Assembly (NCBI GenBank): GCA_025056865.1
Contig: JANWVO010000048.1
Coordinates: 1-64,000 of the forward strand
Direction of reading: 5' to 3'
From: Bryobacteraceae bacterium
Lineage (GTDB): Bacteria > Acidobacteriota > Terriglobia > Bryobacterales > Bryobacteraceae
DNA: 64,000 bases
The stretch's first letter is position 1, and every line of letters begins with the position of its first letter. Of the stretch, positions 34,201 to 42,298 are shown piece after piece. The notes under the pieces are model-generated. The model did not search any database. It was not told the origin of the DNA and was given only the letters and a program-made list of their open reading frames with translations. Position numbers and translations under genes: made by a program.

Positions 34201-34326
34201 GAAAACCATCAACGCGGTGAAAGGGCGATTCGACTGAGCGCTTCCGCCTGCTTCGTGGATGCGGATGGAGTTGTCCAGTCCGAAGCAGGCCGATGCCAAC
34301 CAGACCAGTGCCGCCAGTTTCTTCAT
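31231..34326 (-). CDS. Large secreted protein of unknown function
   Basis: A 1031-residue protein with a signal peptide (MKKLAALVWLASACFG). I recognise no enzyme family. An early segment (SRWPDGSVLSAFVSFPVTLA) recalls the N-terminal domains of some exo-polysaccharide lyase-like and phage-encoded surface proteins. The middle is Trp/Tyr-rich with many Ser, Thr and Asn. About the last 90 residues look like a fibronectin-III-type domain (LKVLVAPGRAEIHYDAP, RRIVLDGLAPGVYRYRV). It is the last gene of a three-gene operon, 3 bases after the preceding stop, with GGAGAGA inside that gene. Base composition looks less GC-rich than the neighbourhood. Confidence 0.6.
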   Translation of the reverse strand: MKKLAALVWLASACFGLDNSIRIHEAGGSAQSNRPFTALMVFMQGEFPQGTYPKPRINGSVPAAWQTDIKSRWPDGSVLSAFVSFPVTLAANGNVKVDFVADSNPCHLGAQAVCEAAALDQAGMLNFLGGAWNARIRGTANGISYTVDARTMLAAGAWRYWLQGPVVTRVIVEDMSPSLAFDFGWQWDGSNWQAPSGDQYKGIHPMFELSFYPGWNGVETGYKLEAPWRTRFIRTSSGGFAAWQFTLEFLAGAPPAVVYSKTGYNLTAKGAVTYWSWSGTAPGEIFVDRNFPYLVASRILPPYDLSIAVSTSQINSLLNQWPGNVGTDDQGRPDPRSCTTGMSICAYVKTSWPDTGDHPNFGIIPGWQIAFLYAMGDSRFNIQTRKDLFDRLILGSAEAAITAPVHTRESYTNMSPPLRNYLNWPADQVTPSFGRIFSVTAQYDGRSLQFENSGAYPAVYVCTNCPATNKPWVFSVSHYPSLLPVPYLLTGRYLYLSSLQQWAASILGSPHPQYDRHYDWGIHYSSAEPRVASRPIKAIFWGFLLSPDSPERNYFADKLKNIDAAYEGAFDVRDGLYASQVVSNCAGAVTSNASHTFNSSHPLSAPNGQRRVFAMNGWDTISNVTAVTVNGSPRTFGIYGQDTGRQWYYIPGGSLIIQNESDPPLAPSDTLVVNYQAGRSATPWCKGFAMMRGLSNPLPMIGVGTNYADMEGAAGTTGTSPWMVSYLAMTLGWARQTRALAVNGGHLFEKSAAKLGKYYIDGVLHPRKPALYSGAYRTPTADGLGLITTWERYIAARNPPVALASAMSSSDMSFVLNCRAGALGCINVPGREAVFRIDEEYIRTCAKSVGSTTTTFTVCPGGRGFWGTKAQPHTTSSTVNAEWRLLGDFLSGHTYPNLWVNALAFYYDVAGSLGSGREAYHRAISMGTGLEMRANDQRYAFVPRIEPYNLKVLVAPGRAEIHYDAPTLAACRYAVTQTWFSSPDDSGDTADRGGLRTRRIVLDGLAPGVYRYRVTCGPGRLMGSFTVPPAQ

Positions 34327-34329
34327 CGC

Positions 34330-35346
34330 CTATCTCTCCGATCCGCGGTCAAGCCAGAAATGCAGATAATCGAGCTGGACCGTCTTCACCGCCGCTTCGT
34401 TTGTGGCGATGCTGACGAAGAAAACTCCCGACCAGGAGTGGCTCAGGTAGGTGGAGACTCCGAGATCACACCCGCTGGGGCAGGCGCTGTACTCCGTCCC
34501 GTTGTCCAGCCGGAGCCAGATCCTGTTCTGGGCCGAACCGTCCGAGCGGATTCTCAGCCGATGCCAGTTGGTGTCTGGCGCGACCCCGGTGTTGAGCGTG
34601 CTGCCCCACGTGTTCTGGCTTCCATAGGCGAAGACGAAGTTCGTGTCGGTGCCAGCCAGATACCGCACGGCAATGCCTCTCGGGGGCGCTTCGCTCGTCG
34701 ACGCCATCATGCCGAGGTAGAGGCTGGAATTGGCGAAATCGGCAGCGGCAGGGTAGCGGAACACGACGTCCATTTCCCAGGGCAGGTTCGACCGGGCCAA
34801 CAGGGAGTCCGCCTCCGCCGAATGAGGCCCGCCCAACGAGGCGGCCCAGGCCGAGCGATTGCCGGCCGTGCTCGTGGTCGTGATGCTGGCCAGACCCGGA
34901 TACAGGGAGCCGATCACGGGACTCGGATTGTTCAGATTGGCCGATCCAGCCACACGCGACAGGATGATGTCTCCGAGGTACGCCGGACTGCCCTGGTTGT
35001 AAAACGCAGCCATCTCGCTCCGGAACACCACATAGCGCGAGCCGGGTTTCCAGTCAAACGCCACGGGGGCGGCGGCCCCTGCCGCCTGCGTCCAAGTGTT
35101 GGCGGCGGTGCAGAGAAAGATGTTCTGTCCTGCCGCTGCGTCGGTCTTGAAGAACGTCTGCCCGACACCGCAGGCGGAAGGCAGCACGGTTCCGGCTTTC
35201 ATCGGAGCCGTCGAGGCGGCGTCGCTGAAGTCAACCACCCCAGCCGTCAGCTTTCCCAGCACATTGAGGTCCCCATTCACCGACACTGCCAGCAGAAGGA
35301 CCGCCGTTGCCAGCAGCGTGGCGGACACACTGATCCATCTTCTCAC
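34330..35346 (-). CDS. Secreted lectin-like protein of unknown function
   Basis: A 338-residue protein starting at GTG with AAGGAGGG 6 bases upstream. It has a signal or anchor helix (VSATLLATAVLLLAVSV). The segment CGVGQTFFKTDAAAGQN...CTAANTWTQ (about residues 58-87) is a module I associate with secreted acidobacterial and phage-related proteins. The C-terminal ~200 residues (WEMDVVFRYPA, TNWHRLRIRSDGSAQNRIWL) fit a concanavalin-A-like jelly roll, the kind of fold used in carbohydrate binding. It is the middle gene of the secreted operon, 12 bases after the repeat protein. Function is inferred only as surface binding. Confidence 0.55.
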   Translation of the reverse strand: MRRWISVSATLLATAVLLLAVSVNGDLNVLGKLTAGVVDFSDAASTAPMKAGTVLPSACGVGQTFFKTDAAAGQNIFLCTAANTWTQAAGAAAPVAFDWKPGSRYVVFRSEMAAFYNQGSPAYLGDIILSRVAGSANLNNPSPVIGSLYPGLASITTTSTAGNRSAWAASLGGPHSAEADSLLARSNLPWEMDVVFRYPAAADFANSSLYLGMMASTSEAPPRGIAVRYLAGTDTNFVFAYGSQNTWGSTLNTGVAPDTNWHRLRIRSDGSAQNRIWLRLDNGTEYSACPSGCDLGVSTYLSHSWSGVFFVSIATNEAAVKTVQLDYLHFWLDRGSER

Positions 35347-35358
35347 GATCGTCCCTCC

Positions 35359-36990
35359 TTAAAAGCCGCGCACGACGCGCGCGTTGTAGGACATCCCGTC
35401 CGGCACAGCCACGGCGGCTCCGGTCACATTGCACAGGCGCACGACGACCGCGTCGGCAGCGCCGTACATGGTTCCAAGAATCCCGGCGGGCAGAGCGCCG
35501 GGCAGGCCCGCAGCCACGCTTTCCCCGGCCGACACGCCCGGCGCCGGGATCGGCTGCTCCTGGCAGGTGAACGCGGGGATGCTGCCGAAGGTGAGACTCG
35601 CCGAATAGAAGGTCTGGCTGGCCACGCTTCCCCCCGTGGCCAGGCGAACCGGATCCGACGGCGTTCCGCTTCCCTCGAGGCCTGCGCCGAAATAAATGGT
35701 TCCTCCGCAGGGTCCCGTGCTTCCGTCAGCACGGACGCAGTCAGACGGTGCGCCGGTCACGAATCCCAGCACTCCGTTGGCCAGCCTGACGAGGCCGCTC
35801 CCCGTGGCCCTTCTCAACGTTTTTCCTGTCGAGCCCTGAAACACGGCGACCTCCCCATCGACCGCGCCCGCCGGTCCCGTGACGTCGCCATTGCCCGTTC
35901 CGCAGGCCGCCCCGGCGCTCACCAGGTTGCCGTTGGCGTCGAACTTGGCGCAGTCATTGGCCGCCGCCGTGCCGCTGAAGAGCTGGATCTTCGATCCATT
36001 GCCCTGCAACGCCGCCGGCGCGATCTGGTTCAGCGCCAGAAAGCCGGCAATCTGGCTGAAAGTGTAGTCGCCGGCCTGCGCCGTCACCGCCCCGGTGCGC
36101 CCGAAGACCGAGCTGACGGCTCCGCTGCCGGTGCCGCAGGGCGCGCCCGCCGAAACCAGGTTGCCGTTGGCATCGAACTTGGCGCAATCATTGGCCGCCG
36201 CCGTGCCGCTGAAGAGCTGGATCTTCGATCCATTGCCCTGCAACGCTGCCGGCGCGATCTGGTTCAGCGCCAGGAAGCCGGCAATCTGGCTGAAGCTGTA
36301 GTCGCCAGCCTGCGCCGTCACCGCCCCGGTGCGCCCGAAGACCGAGCTGACGGCTGCGCTGCCCGAGCCGCCTCCACCGTTGGCGTTCACCACGCAGCGG
36401 CCGCTTTGCGGCGTGACGAAATTCACCTGCACCCGGTTGTTGTCGAGCACCTGGATCCGGTCCGGGATGACCAGACGGTCATTGCTGTCCACGCAGCCGG
36501 CCAGCACGTTGCGCGTGCCCAGCCCGTGCTCGAGCAGCACTGTCGTCTGCCCCGTGAACGAGAGACTGAAATTGGGCGTTCCGCCGCAGGGCTTCCTTGC
36601 GGACACCAGGTTTCCGTTGGAGTCGAACTCCGCGCACTCGCCCGCCTGCGCGGGGCCGCCGCCGAAGGCCTGCAACAGGGTGCCCGTGCCCTGTTTGCCC
36701 GCCACGCCGGACAGTTCGCTGAGCTGATGTCCATGAGGCGCCGCGGCCACCCACGCACCTGCGCCGTTGCAAACGTACAGGCCCGCCGCCGGGCCTCCCG
36801 TGACAATCACCGCCTCGCCCGCCGTGCAACCCGCCGGAAGCGCCGCCACCACCCGTGCAGGCTTCGTCTGCGGGTAGCCGCTGAAGTCCGCGGCGCGCCC
36901 CTGGGTCGGCAGGTGGATGGTGCTTTGGGCCCACGCCGCCGCCAGGCACGCCGCCCACAAGATTCCGCTCATGCATGCTTTCGTCCGCAC
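35359..36990 (-). CDS. Secreted modular protein with 78-residue repeats
   Basis: A 543-residue protein. The start chosen is GTG at 36990, since GGAGG lies 8 bases upstream and a signal peptide follows (SGILWAACLAAAWAQS). Residues 213-290 and 291-368 are two nearly identical 78-residue modules, each opening AVSSVFGRTGAVTAQAGDY. A diverged partial copy (CAEFDSNGNLVSARKPCGG) precedes them. VFGRTGAV modules are familiar from phage tail-fibre and other surface proteins. A glycine-rich C-terminal part follows. It is the first gene of the secreted three-gene operon, with a promoter-like A/T-rich patch upstream. Function is unknown; a surface fibre or adhesin is plausible. Confidence 0.6.
   Translation of the reverse strand: MRTKACMSGILWAACLAAAWAQSTIHLPTQGRAADFSGYPQTKPARVVAALPAGCTAGEAVIVTGGPAAGLYVCNGAGAWVAAAPHGHQLSELSGVAGKQGTGTLLQAFGGGPAQAGECAEFDSNGNLVSARKPCGGTPNFSLSFTGQTTVLLEHGLGTRNVLAGCVDSNDRLVIPDRIQVLDNNRVQVNFVTPQSGRCVVNANGGGGSGSAAVSSVFGRTGAVTAQAGDYSFSQIAGFLALNQIAPAALQGNGSKIQLFSGTAAANDCAKFDANGNLVSAGAPCGTGSGAVSSVFGRTGAVTAQAGDYTFSQIAGFLALNQIAPAALQGNGSKIQLFSGTAAANDCAKFDANGNLVSAGAACGTGNGDVTGPAGAVDGEVAVFQGSTGKTLRRATGSGLVRLANGVLGFVTGAPSDCVRADGSTGPCGGTIYFGAGLEGSGTPSDPVRLATGGSVASQTFYSASLTFGSIPAFTCQEQPIPAPGVSAGESVAAGLPGALPAGILGTMYGAADAVVVRLCNVTGAAVAVPDGMSYNARVVRGF
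35887..36354 (-). repeat. Two tandem 234-bp coding repeats
   Basis: Copies at 36121-36354 and 35887-36120 have a 234-base period (78 codons) and differ at only scattered positions. They lie in frame inside the secreted modular protein. Near identity at DNA level suggests recent duplication or homogenisation and a likely site of copy-number change. Confidence 0.95.
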
Positions 36991-37346
36991 GCTGTTCACC
37001 TCCGCTTCGCCGCCGGATGTCTCCATCCGCCGCCGGTGTCATCTTGGAACTGCTCCGCGCCGCCGCCGCGCGGAAAAGAACATAAATTGCAGAAAATGCA
37101 GCAAAAACATTTCCCGGAACTCGTGTGAAGCCGCGGGCGTGCCCCCTTCGGGACGGGTCCGTTGGCAGATCCCTCCGCTTGCCGGGCGGGAAGGGCGCGG
37201 GCCGCCCGATCTCCAGCCGTCCCACGGCTCGCCGCAGGCTGCGGCGCGCTATCCTACCCACGAAGGGGGTGGAGGCGCTTCCGCATCCTCCCGGTGCGCT
37301 TGCGCCAGGGCAGGGGCTAGCATGGTTGTGCGCCTCCGGGCGAAGA
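36991..37346. other. Divergent intergenic region, ~350 bp
   Basis: This region separates the secreted operon from the glycosyltransferase. An A/T-rich patch at about 37070-37115 is unlike the surroundings. On the complement it offers TTTTTG, 18 bases, TATGTT as a weak promoter for the secreted operon. TAGCAT at 37318-37323 could be the -10 of the glycosyltransferase. No gene was seen. Confidence 0.45.
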
Positions 37347-38519
37347 ATGAAGATCCTCTACCATCACCGCACCCGGGCCGCCGATGCCCAGGGGGTCCAT
37401 ATCGCGGAAATGGTGCAGGCCTTTCGCGATCTCGGTCACACCGTGGAACTGGCCGCCCTCGTCTCGCCCGACTCCCGGCCGCCGGACAGGACCGTGCGGG
37501 AACCCCTCTGGCGCAGGCTTGTTCGCGCGGTCCCATTCTCGTTCGAGATCCTGCTGCTCTCCTACAACCTTGCCGGCCTGTGGCTGCTGCTGCGGGCCGT
37601 GCTTCGCTTCCGGCCGCACTTCATTTACGAAAGGTACGCCCTGTTCAACTTTGCCGGCGTCCTCGTGGCGCGGCTGTTCCGCATCCCGCTGGTGCTGGAA
37701 GTGAACTCTCCCCTGGCCCTGGAAGCCGCCGAAGAAGGCCTGCTGCGCCTGCGCCGCCTGGCCCGGTGGAGCGAAGCCCGGATCTGCAACGCAGCCAGCC
37801 TGGTCGTCGCCGTCACCGGAGTGCTGCGTTCCATGCTCATCGAGGGCGGAGCGGACGGCCGCAGGGTCCGTGTGCTTCACAACGGCGTATTCCGCGAGCG
37901 CTTTTATCCCAAGCCGCCGGATCCCTCGCTGCGCTCGGCTCTTGGGCTGGAGGGCTGCTTCGTCATCGGTTTTGTGGGCTGGTTCCGGCCCTGGCACGGA
38001 CTGGAGCTGCTGCTCGAGGCCTTCAGGCGCGCCGGTTTCACTGCGCGCCCGGCCCGGCTGCTGCTGGTGGGAGACGGGCCGGCCATGCCATCGCTGCGGC
38101 AGAAGGTGGAAAGCATGGGCCTCTCCGGCTCGGTCATCTTCACCGGCGCTGTTCCGCATCGGGAGATTCCGGCGTATGTGTCGCTGTTTGACTGCGCCGT
38201 TCAGCCGGCGGCCAACCCTTACTGCTGCCCGATGAAGATCATCGAGTATCTGGCCATGGCGAAGCCTGTGGTCGCCCCTGCCCAACCGAACATCAGCGAG
38301 CTGGTGGACCATGGAGTCGAGGCCTGCCTGTTCCACCCGGGCGATGCAGATTCTCTTGCCTCGGCGCTTGTCGCCCTGGCAGAACAGCCCGGGCTGCTCG
38401 ATGCGCTCCGGCGCGGGGCTGCCTCGGCCATCGAGCGGAAGGGTCTGCTGTGGCCCCGCAATGCGGAGGCTGTCATCGCATGGCTCCGGGAGTCCTCTGT
38501 TATTCTGGTTCGTGACTGA
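37347..38519 (+). CDS. Glycosyltransferase family 4 (GT-B fold)
   Basis: A 390-residue GT4-type glycosyltransferase that transfers a sugar from a nucleotide-activated donor, probably onto a lipid-linked or growing polysaccharide at the inner membrane. The N-terminus MKILYHHRTRA is typical of the group. The donor-binding C-terminal half has IGFVGWFRPWHGLELLLEAF, LLLVGDGPAM and the YCCPMKIIEYLAMAKPVVAP segment, where the E-x7-E motif of retaining GT4 enzymes is partly replaced. It is followed after 14 bases by a UDP-sugar dehydrogenase and then an exosortase-type deacetylase, so exopolysaccharide synthesis is the likely context. Confidence 0.82.
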   Translation: MKILYHHRTRAADAQGVHIAEMVQAFRDLGHTVELAALVSPDSRPPDRTVREPLWRRLVRAVPFSFEILLLSYNLAGLWLLLRAVLRFRPHFIYERYALFNFAGVLVARLFRIPLVLEVNSPLALEAAEEGLLRLRRLARWSEARICNAASLVVAVTGVLRSMLIEGGADGRRVRVLHNGVFRERFYPKPPDPSLRSALGLEGCFVIGFVGWFRPWHGLELLLEAFRRAGFTARPARLLLVGDGPAMPSLRQKVESMGLSGSVIFTGAVPHREIPAYVSLFDCAVQPAANPYCCPMKIIEYLAMAKPVVAPAQPNISELVDHGVEACLFHPGDADSLASALVALAEQPGLLDALRRGAASAIERKGLLWPRNAEAVIAWLRESSVILVRD

Positions 38520-38533
38520 CGTCTACCCGAGCT

Positions 38534-39856
38534 ATGACCCCAACTGACACATTGCCCTTGGCCGCCCGGCATCTTCTGGAAAAAATCCGCTCCCGCTCGG
38601 CCCGCGTTGGCGTGGTCGGGCTCGGCTATGTTGGCCTGCCTCTCGCGGTGGAATTCGCCAAGGCGGGCTTCCAGGTCACCGGAATCGACATCTCCCAGCA
38701 GAAGGTGGACCAGATCAACGCCGGCTCCAGCTACGTGCAGGACGTCCCTTCCTCCGACGTACGCGATCTGGTCTCGCGCGGGCTTCTCCGGGCCACGGCC
38801 GATTTTTCCGCCATTGCGGAGCTCGACACCGTCAACATCGCCGTCCCCACGCCCCTGCGCAAGACCAAGGATCCGGACATGAGCTATGTGGTCAGCGCCT
38901 CGCAGCAGGTGGCGCGGCACATTCACCCGGGGATGCTCGTGATCCTGGAGTCCACCACATACCCAGGCACCACCGAGGAGCTCCTCCTGCCGATGTTCGA
39001 AGGCTCGGGCCTCAAGGCCGGCCGGGATTTCTTCCTCTGCTTCTCGCCCGAACGCGTCGACCCCGGCAACCCGAAGTACCAGACGAAGAACATCCCCAAG
39101 GTCGTGGGCGGCATCACGCCCGCCTGCACGCAGGTGGGCGCGGCGTTCTATGGCATGGCGCTCGACACCGTGGTGCCGGTGAGCAACACCGTGGTGGCCG
39201 AAATGGTGAAGCTGCTTGAAAACACCTTCCGCATGATCAACATCGGCCTGGTGAACGAGCTGGCCGTCATGTGCCACCGCATGAACATCAACGTCTGGGA
39301 GGTCATCGACGCCGCCGCCACGAAGCCCTTCGGGTTCATGCCCTTCTATCCCGGCCCCGGGCTTGGCGGCCACTGCATCCCCATCGACCCCTTCTACCTC
39401 TCCTGGAAGTCCAAGCAGGCGGGCATCGAGGCGCGCTTCATCGAACTGGCAGGCCACATCAACGGGGATATGCCGCGCTGGGTCGTCTCCCGCATCCAGG
39501 ACGCCCTGAACGACCAGTGCAAGCCGCTGCGCAACTCGCGCATCCACGTGCTTGGCGCCGCCTACAAACGCGATATCGACGATGTGCGCGAATCGCCCGC
39601 GCTGGACATCATCCACCTTCTGATGCAGCGCGGCGCGGCCGTCGCCTACTCCGATCCCTACGTGCCCGAGCTCCGCATGGACCACGCCACGCTGCGCTCG
39701 GAACCCCTCGACGCGCTTTCCTCCTGCGACTGCGCCGTCATTGTCACCGACCACCGCGCGTTCGACTACGACAAGATCGTCCGCCTTGCCCCGCTGGTCC
39801 TCGACACGCGCAACGCGCTGAAGGGCAGGCCCGAGGCGCACATCCTGCGCCTCTGA
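38534..39856 (+). CDS. UDP-sugar (UDP-N-acetylglucosamine type) 6-dehydrogenase
   Basis: A 440-residue UDP-glucose/GDP-mannose dehydrogenase family enzyme, which oxidises C6 of a UDP-sugar to the uronic acid with two NAD. It has the Rossmann motif VGVVGLGYVGLPLAVEFAKAG, ILESTTYPGTTEE, KLLENTFRMINIGLVNE, and the catalytic Cys in GPGLGGHCIPIDPFYL. The C-terminal domain carries LGAAYKRDIDDVRESPALD. The GHCIPIDP sequence and length match the WbpA/UDP-GlcNAc dehydrogenase branch. It is flanked by a glycosyltransferase and a polysaccharide deacetylase and probably supplies uronic acid units for an extracellular polysaccharide. Confidence 0.9.
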   Translation: MTPTDTLPLAARHLLEKIRSRSARVGVVGLGYVGLPLAVEFAKAGFQVTGIDISQQKVDQINAGSSYVQDVPSSDVRDLVSRGLLRATADFSAIAELDTVNIAVPTPLRKTKDPDMSYVVSASQQVARHIHPGMLVILESTTYPGTTEELLLPMFEGSGLKAGRDFFLCFSPERVDPGNPKYQTKNIPKVVGGITPACTQVGAAFYGMALDTVVPVSNTVVAEMVKLLENTFRMINIGLVNELAVMCHRMNINVWEVIDAAATKPFGFMPFYPGPGLGGHCIPIDPFYLSWKSKQAGIEARFIELAGHINGDMPRWVVSRIQDALNDQCKPLRNSRIHVLGAAYKRDIDDVRESPALDIIHLLMQRGAAVAYSDPYVPELRMDHATLRSEPLDALSSCDCAVIVTDHRAFDYDKIVRLAPLVLDTRNALKGRPEAHILRL

Positions 39857-39861
39857 TCCCG

Positions 39862-40728
39862 ATGACCAACATCCTCACCATCGACGTCGAGGATTACTTC
39901 CATCCCACCGAGGTGCAGCGATCGGTGGATCCTTCCCGCTGGGATTCCTTTCCTTCGCGCGTCGAGGAAGCCACCGCCCTCGTTCTTGATCTGCTCGGGG
40001 AGGCCGGGGTGAAGGCGACGTTTTTCATCCTCGGCTGGGTGGCTGCGCGGAAGCCTGCTCTTGTCCGCCGCATCGCTGCAGCCGGCCATGAGCTGGGCTG
40101 CCACAGCTACTCCCATGCCCTCGTGTTCGGCCTGACGCCGTCTGCGTTCCGGCAGGACACCGAGAACGGCGCCGACGCCATCGCCCAGGCTTCCGGCATC
40201 CGCCCGCGGGCTTACCGCGCTCCCAGTTTTTCCATCACGGCGCGTTCGCTCTGGGCGCTGGAAGTGCTGCTCGAATGCGGCTTCGACACGGACTCCAGCA
40301 TCTATCCCGTCCGGCACGACCGTTACGGAATCCCGGATCAGCCCTTTTTCCCCCACCGCATCCAGACTCCATCCGGCACCATCGTCGAGGTGCCGCCGGC
40401 TGCCGTCCCGCTCCAGGCGCGCCGCAACGTGCCCGCCGGAGGCGGAGCCTACCTCCGCCTGCTTCCCTACCACTACACGTCGGCTGCCATCCGGTTGCTG
40501 AACCGGCAGCACCAATCGCCGGCCTGCCTGTATGTCCACCCCTGGGAGTTCGACTCCGCGCAACCCCGCCTCGCGTCCGGCCTCATTGCGCGCCTGCGGA
40601 CCTATCTCGGGCTTCGTTCGATGGGGCCGAAGCTCGCGAGGCTTCTTCGCGAGTTCTCGTTTGCTCCGGTCCGCGAGGTCTGCCCTCCGGATGGCCCCTA
40701 TCCGCTCTGCCGCCCGTCCTGCGGTTAG
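39862..40728 (+). CDS. Exosortase (XrtA)-type polysaccharide deacetylase
   Basis: A 288-residue NodB-type polysaccharide deacetylase of the subfamily found in exosortase/PEP-CTERM exopolysaccharide loci. It has LTIDVEDYFHPTEV (catalytic Asp pair), VKATFFILGWVA, the metal His pair in LGCHSYSHAL, YRAPSFSIT, SSIYPVRHDRYGIPD, GGGAYLRLLPYHYT and LYVHPWEFD. The long conserved match to that subfamily predicts an exosortase system elsewhere in the genome. No signal peptide is seen, as usual for the group. It begins 5 bases after the dehydrogenase stop. Its own stop overlaps the stop of the convergent beta-barrel gene. Confidence 0.88.
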   Translation: MTNILTIDVEDYFHPTEVQRSVDPSRWDSFPSRVEEATALVLDLLGEAGVKATFFILGWVAARKPALVRRIAAAGHELGCHSYSHALVFGLTPSAFRQDTENGADAIAQASGIRPRAYRAPSFSITARSLWALEVLLECGFDTDSSIYPVRHDRYGIPDQPFFPHRIQTPSGTIVEVPPAAVPLQARRNVPAGGGAYLRLLPYHYTSAAIRLLNRQHQSPACLYVHPWEFDSAQPRLASGLIARLRTYLGLRSMGPKLARLLREFSFAPVREVCPPDGPYPLCRPSCG

Positions 40729-42116
40729 AACCGGAACGCCGCGCCGCTCGGACTCCAGGTGAGGTGCGCTGAGGCGAACCGCTGCCAGCGGCGCGGCTGC
40801 GTGGGCGAATCGAAGAAAGAATAGCCCCCGTTCAGGCCAAAATAAAGATCGCCCTTGATGCGAAGTCCCGTGCTCAGGCCTGCCTGGCCGCTGGTGAGGC
40901 GCGCGTTTTGCAGCAGCCCGCTCCAGCGGAAAAATCCCCCGTGTGCGCCGAAATTCAGCCTGCCGAAGGAGCGGGAAAGGGATCCGAAGACCGAGTCGCG
41001 CCTCGAGGCGAGCACGACGCCGTTGCCGGGATTCACCCCGTGCAGATAGCTGACGTTGGCTCCCCACGTCCGCCAGCTCCGGTTCACCGCTGCCATGCCC
41101 TGCCAGCCATAGAAATGGCGCTTCTGCACTTCCAGTTGCGCGGGCACGCCGAGCAGGGCGGCAATCTCGGGATCCGTGGCCACCGCGCCCAGAAACGTCG
41201 TGTCCATGCGGTAGCCGCCAACGCCCAGGGTCACCCGAGTCTGCTGCGACACCTGGTGGCTCAGAAACAGGTTTGCCACCTGCACCCGGTTGCCCCCGAA
41301 GAACTTCGGGTAGGAAAACGTCCCGAAGTTGTAGCCGGCGCCGATCATCGTGCGCTCGCTGAGCCGATAGGCAGCCTGGCCGAAAGCGCCCGCCGAGTCG
41401 AGGTCCCGCAGCCCGCGCCCCTTCCGCCGGACATAGCCCGCCTGGCCGCCGGCAGAGAATGACCATCGGAGACTGGGCTGATAGGAGACCCCTCCCGAGG
41501 TGACGTAGAAATTCACGCGAGAGCCGAAGAATTCGTTGTCCACCAGCCCGTTGGCGGCAGGATCCGTCAGCGGCGCCGCCAATAGTCCGGACTCCGGAAG
41601 CAGCGCCTGTCCGGCCAGCCCCCAGCCTCCAAGGACGCCTGCCGGAGCCCCATAGCCGAATCCTCCGAGGCTGGACCCGGCCAGTTGGGATGCGAACAGG
41701 CCCACCCGCCCGGTCACCCGGTGCGAAACCGACACTCCTCCCACCTGGCTCATTCCTTCCCGCGCCAGCCTGCCGCCAAAGCGCTGGTAGTTGGCGGTGT
41801 AGAAAATCGCCACGGAAGTCCTTTCCCAGACCTTTGCCCCGCTGATGCCGGCTGTGCCACCGTAGCCATAGAAGTCCCTTCGCACGCTGCCAGGCAACTG
41901 CTGCGTGCCCACAACCTCGGTATAGTTTCCCTGGGCGGCGACCCATGGACGGAACAGGAAGCGGGAAGGGTCGGCGCTGGAGAGATCTCCCCCCATGGAA
42001 CCCGCCCCCGGCGCGCCCATGCCCCACTGTCCCTGCGCTGTGCCTGCTGCTCCGAGCAGCACACTGAAAATGGCCGTTGCGGCACGCACACTGACACGAT
42101 TGCCGGACTTGTTCAC
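40725..42116 (-). CDS. Outer-membrane beta-barrel-like protein
   Basis: A 463-residue protein with a signal peptide (AATAIFSVLLGAAGTAQGQ), then many alternating amphipathic strands (RVNFYVTSGGVSYQPSL, TMIGAGYNFGTFSYPKFF) and a C-terminal phenylalanine (GAAFRF), the mark of outer-membrane barrels inserted by BamA. The start is GTG at 42116 with AAGGAGG 5-6 bases upstream. No known porin family is recognised. Its position beside the polysaccharide genes suggests a surface or export role, but it is transcribed towards them and may be separate. Confidence 0.65.
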   Translation of the reverse strand: MNKSGNRVSVRAATAIFSVLLGAAGTAQGQWGMGAPGAGSMGGDLSSADPSRFLFRPWVAAQGNYTEVVGTQQLPGSVRRDFYGYGGTAGISGAKVWERTSVAIFYTANYQRFGGRLAREGMSQVGGVSVSHRVTGRVGLFASQLAGSSLGGFGYGAPAGVLGGWGLAGQALLPESGLLAAPLTDPAANGLVDNEFFGSRVNFYVTSGGVSYQPSLRWSFSAGGQAGYVRRKGRGLRDLDSAGAFGQAAYRLSERTMIGAGYNFGTFSYPKFFGGNRVQVANLFLSHQVSQQTRVTLGVGGYRMDTTFLGAVATDPEIAALLGVPAQLEVQKRHFYGWQGMAAVNRSWRTWGANVSYLHGVNPGNGVVLASRRDSVFGSLSRSFGRLNFGAHGGFFRWSGLLQNARLTSGQAGLSTGLRIKGDLYFGLNGGYSFFDSPTQPRRWQRFASAHLTWSPSGAAFRF

Positions 42117-42298
42117 CTGTTCCTCCTTGCCGGGTTCCGCAAGCCTGCACGGATCCCTGCATCCTGGCGGGCAATCCCAATTCTACCCGCTTCGCCGGCA
42201 GCATCGTCCCCTTTCCAGTACCACCGAATTCCGGATCCGGTACTTCCGGTGTTGGCGTGAAGCCCGGGGCCGATCCGCTACACTGGGAGCAGACGGCG

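Noticed and set aside
35887-36354. Possible CRISPR or non-coding repeat array
   Set aside because: Only two long units of 234 bases exist, in frame within a protein; there are no short repeats with unique spacers.
33715-37128. 1137-codon open frame antisense to the secreted operon
   Set aside because: It shows Arg/His-rich pseudo-repeats that mirror the true coding repeats. The minus-strand genes have signal peptides, Shine-Dalgarno sequences and domain matches.
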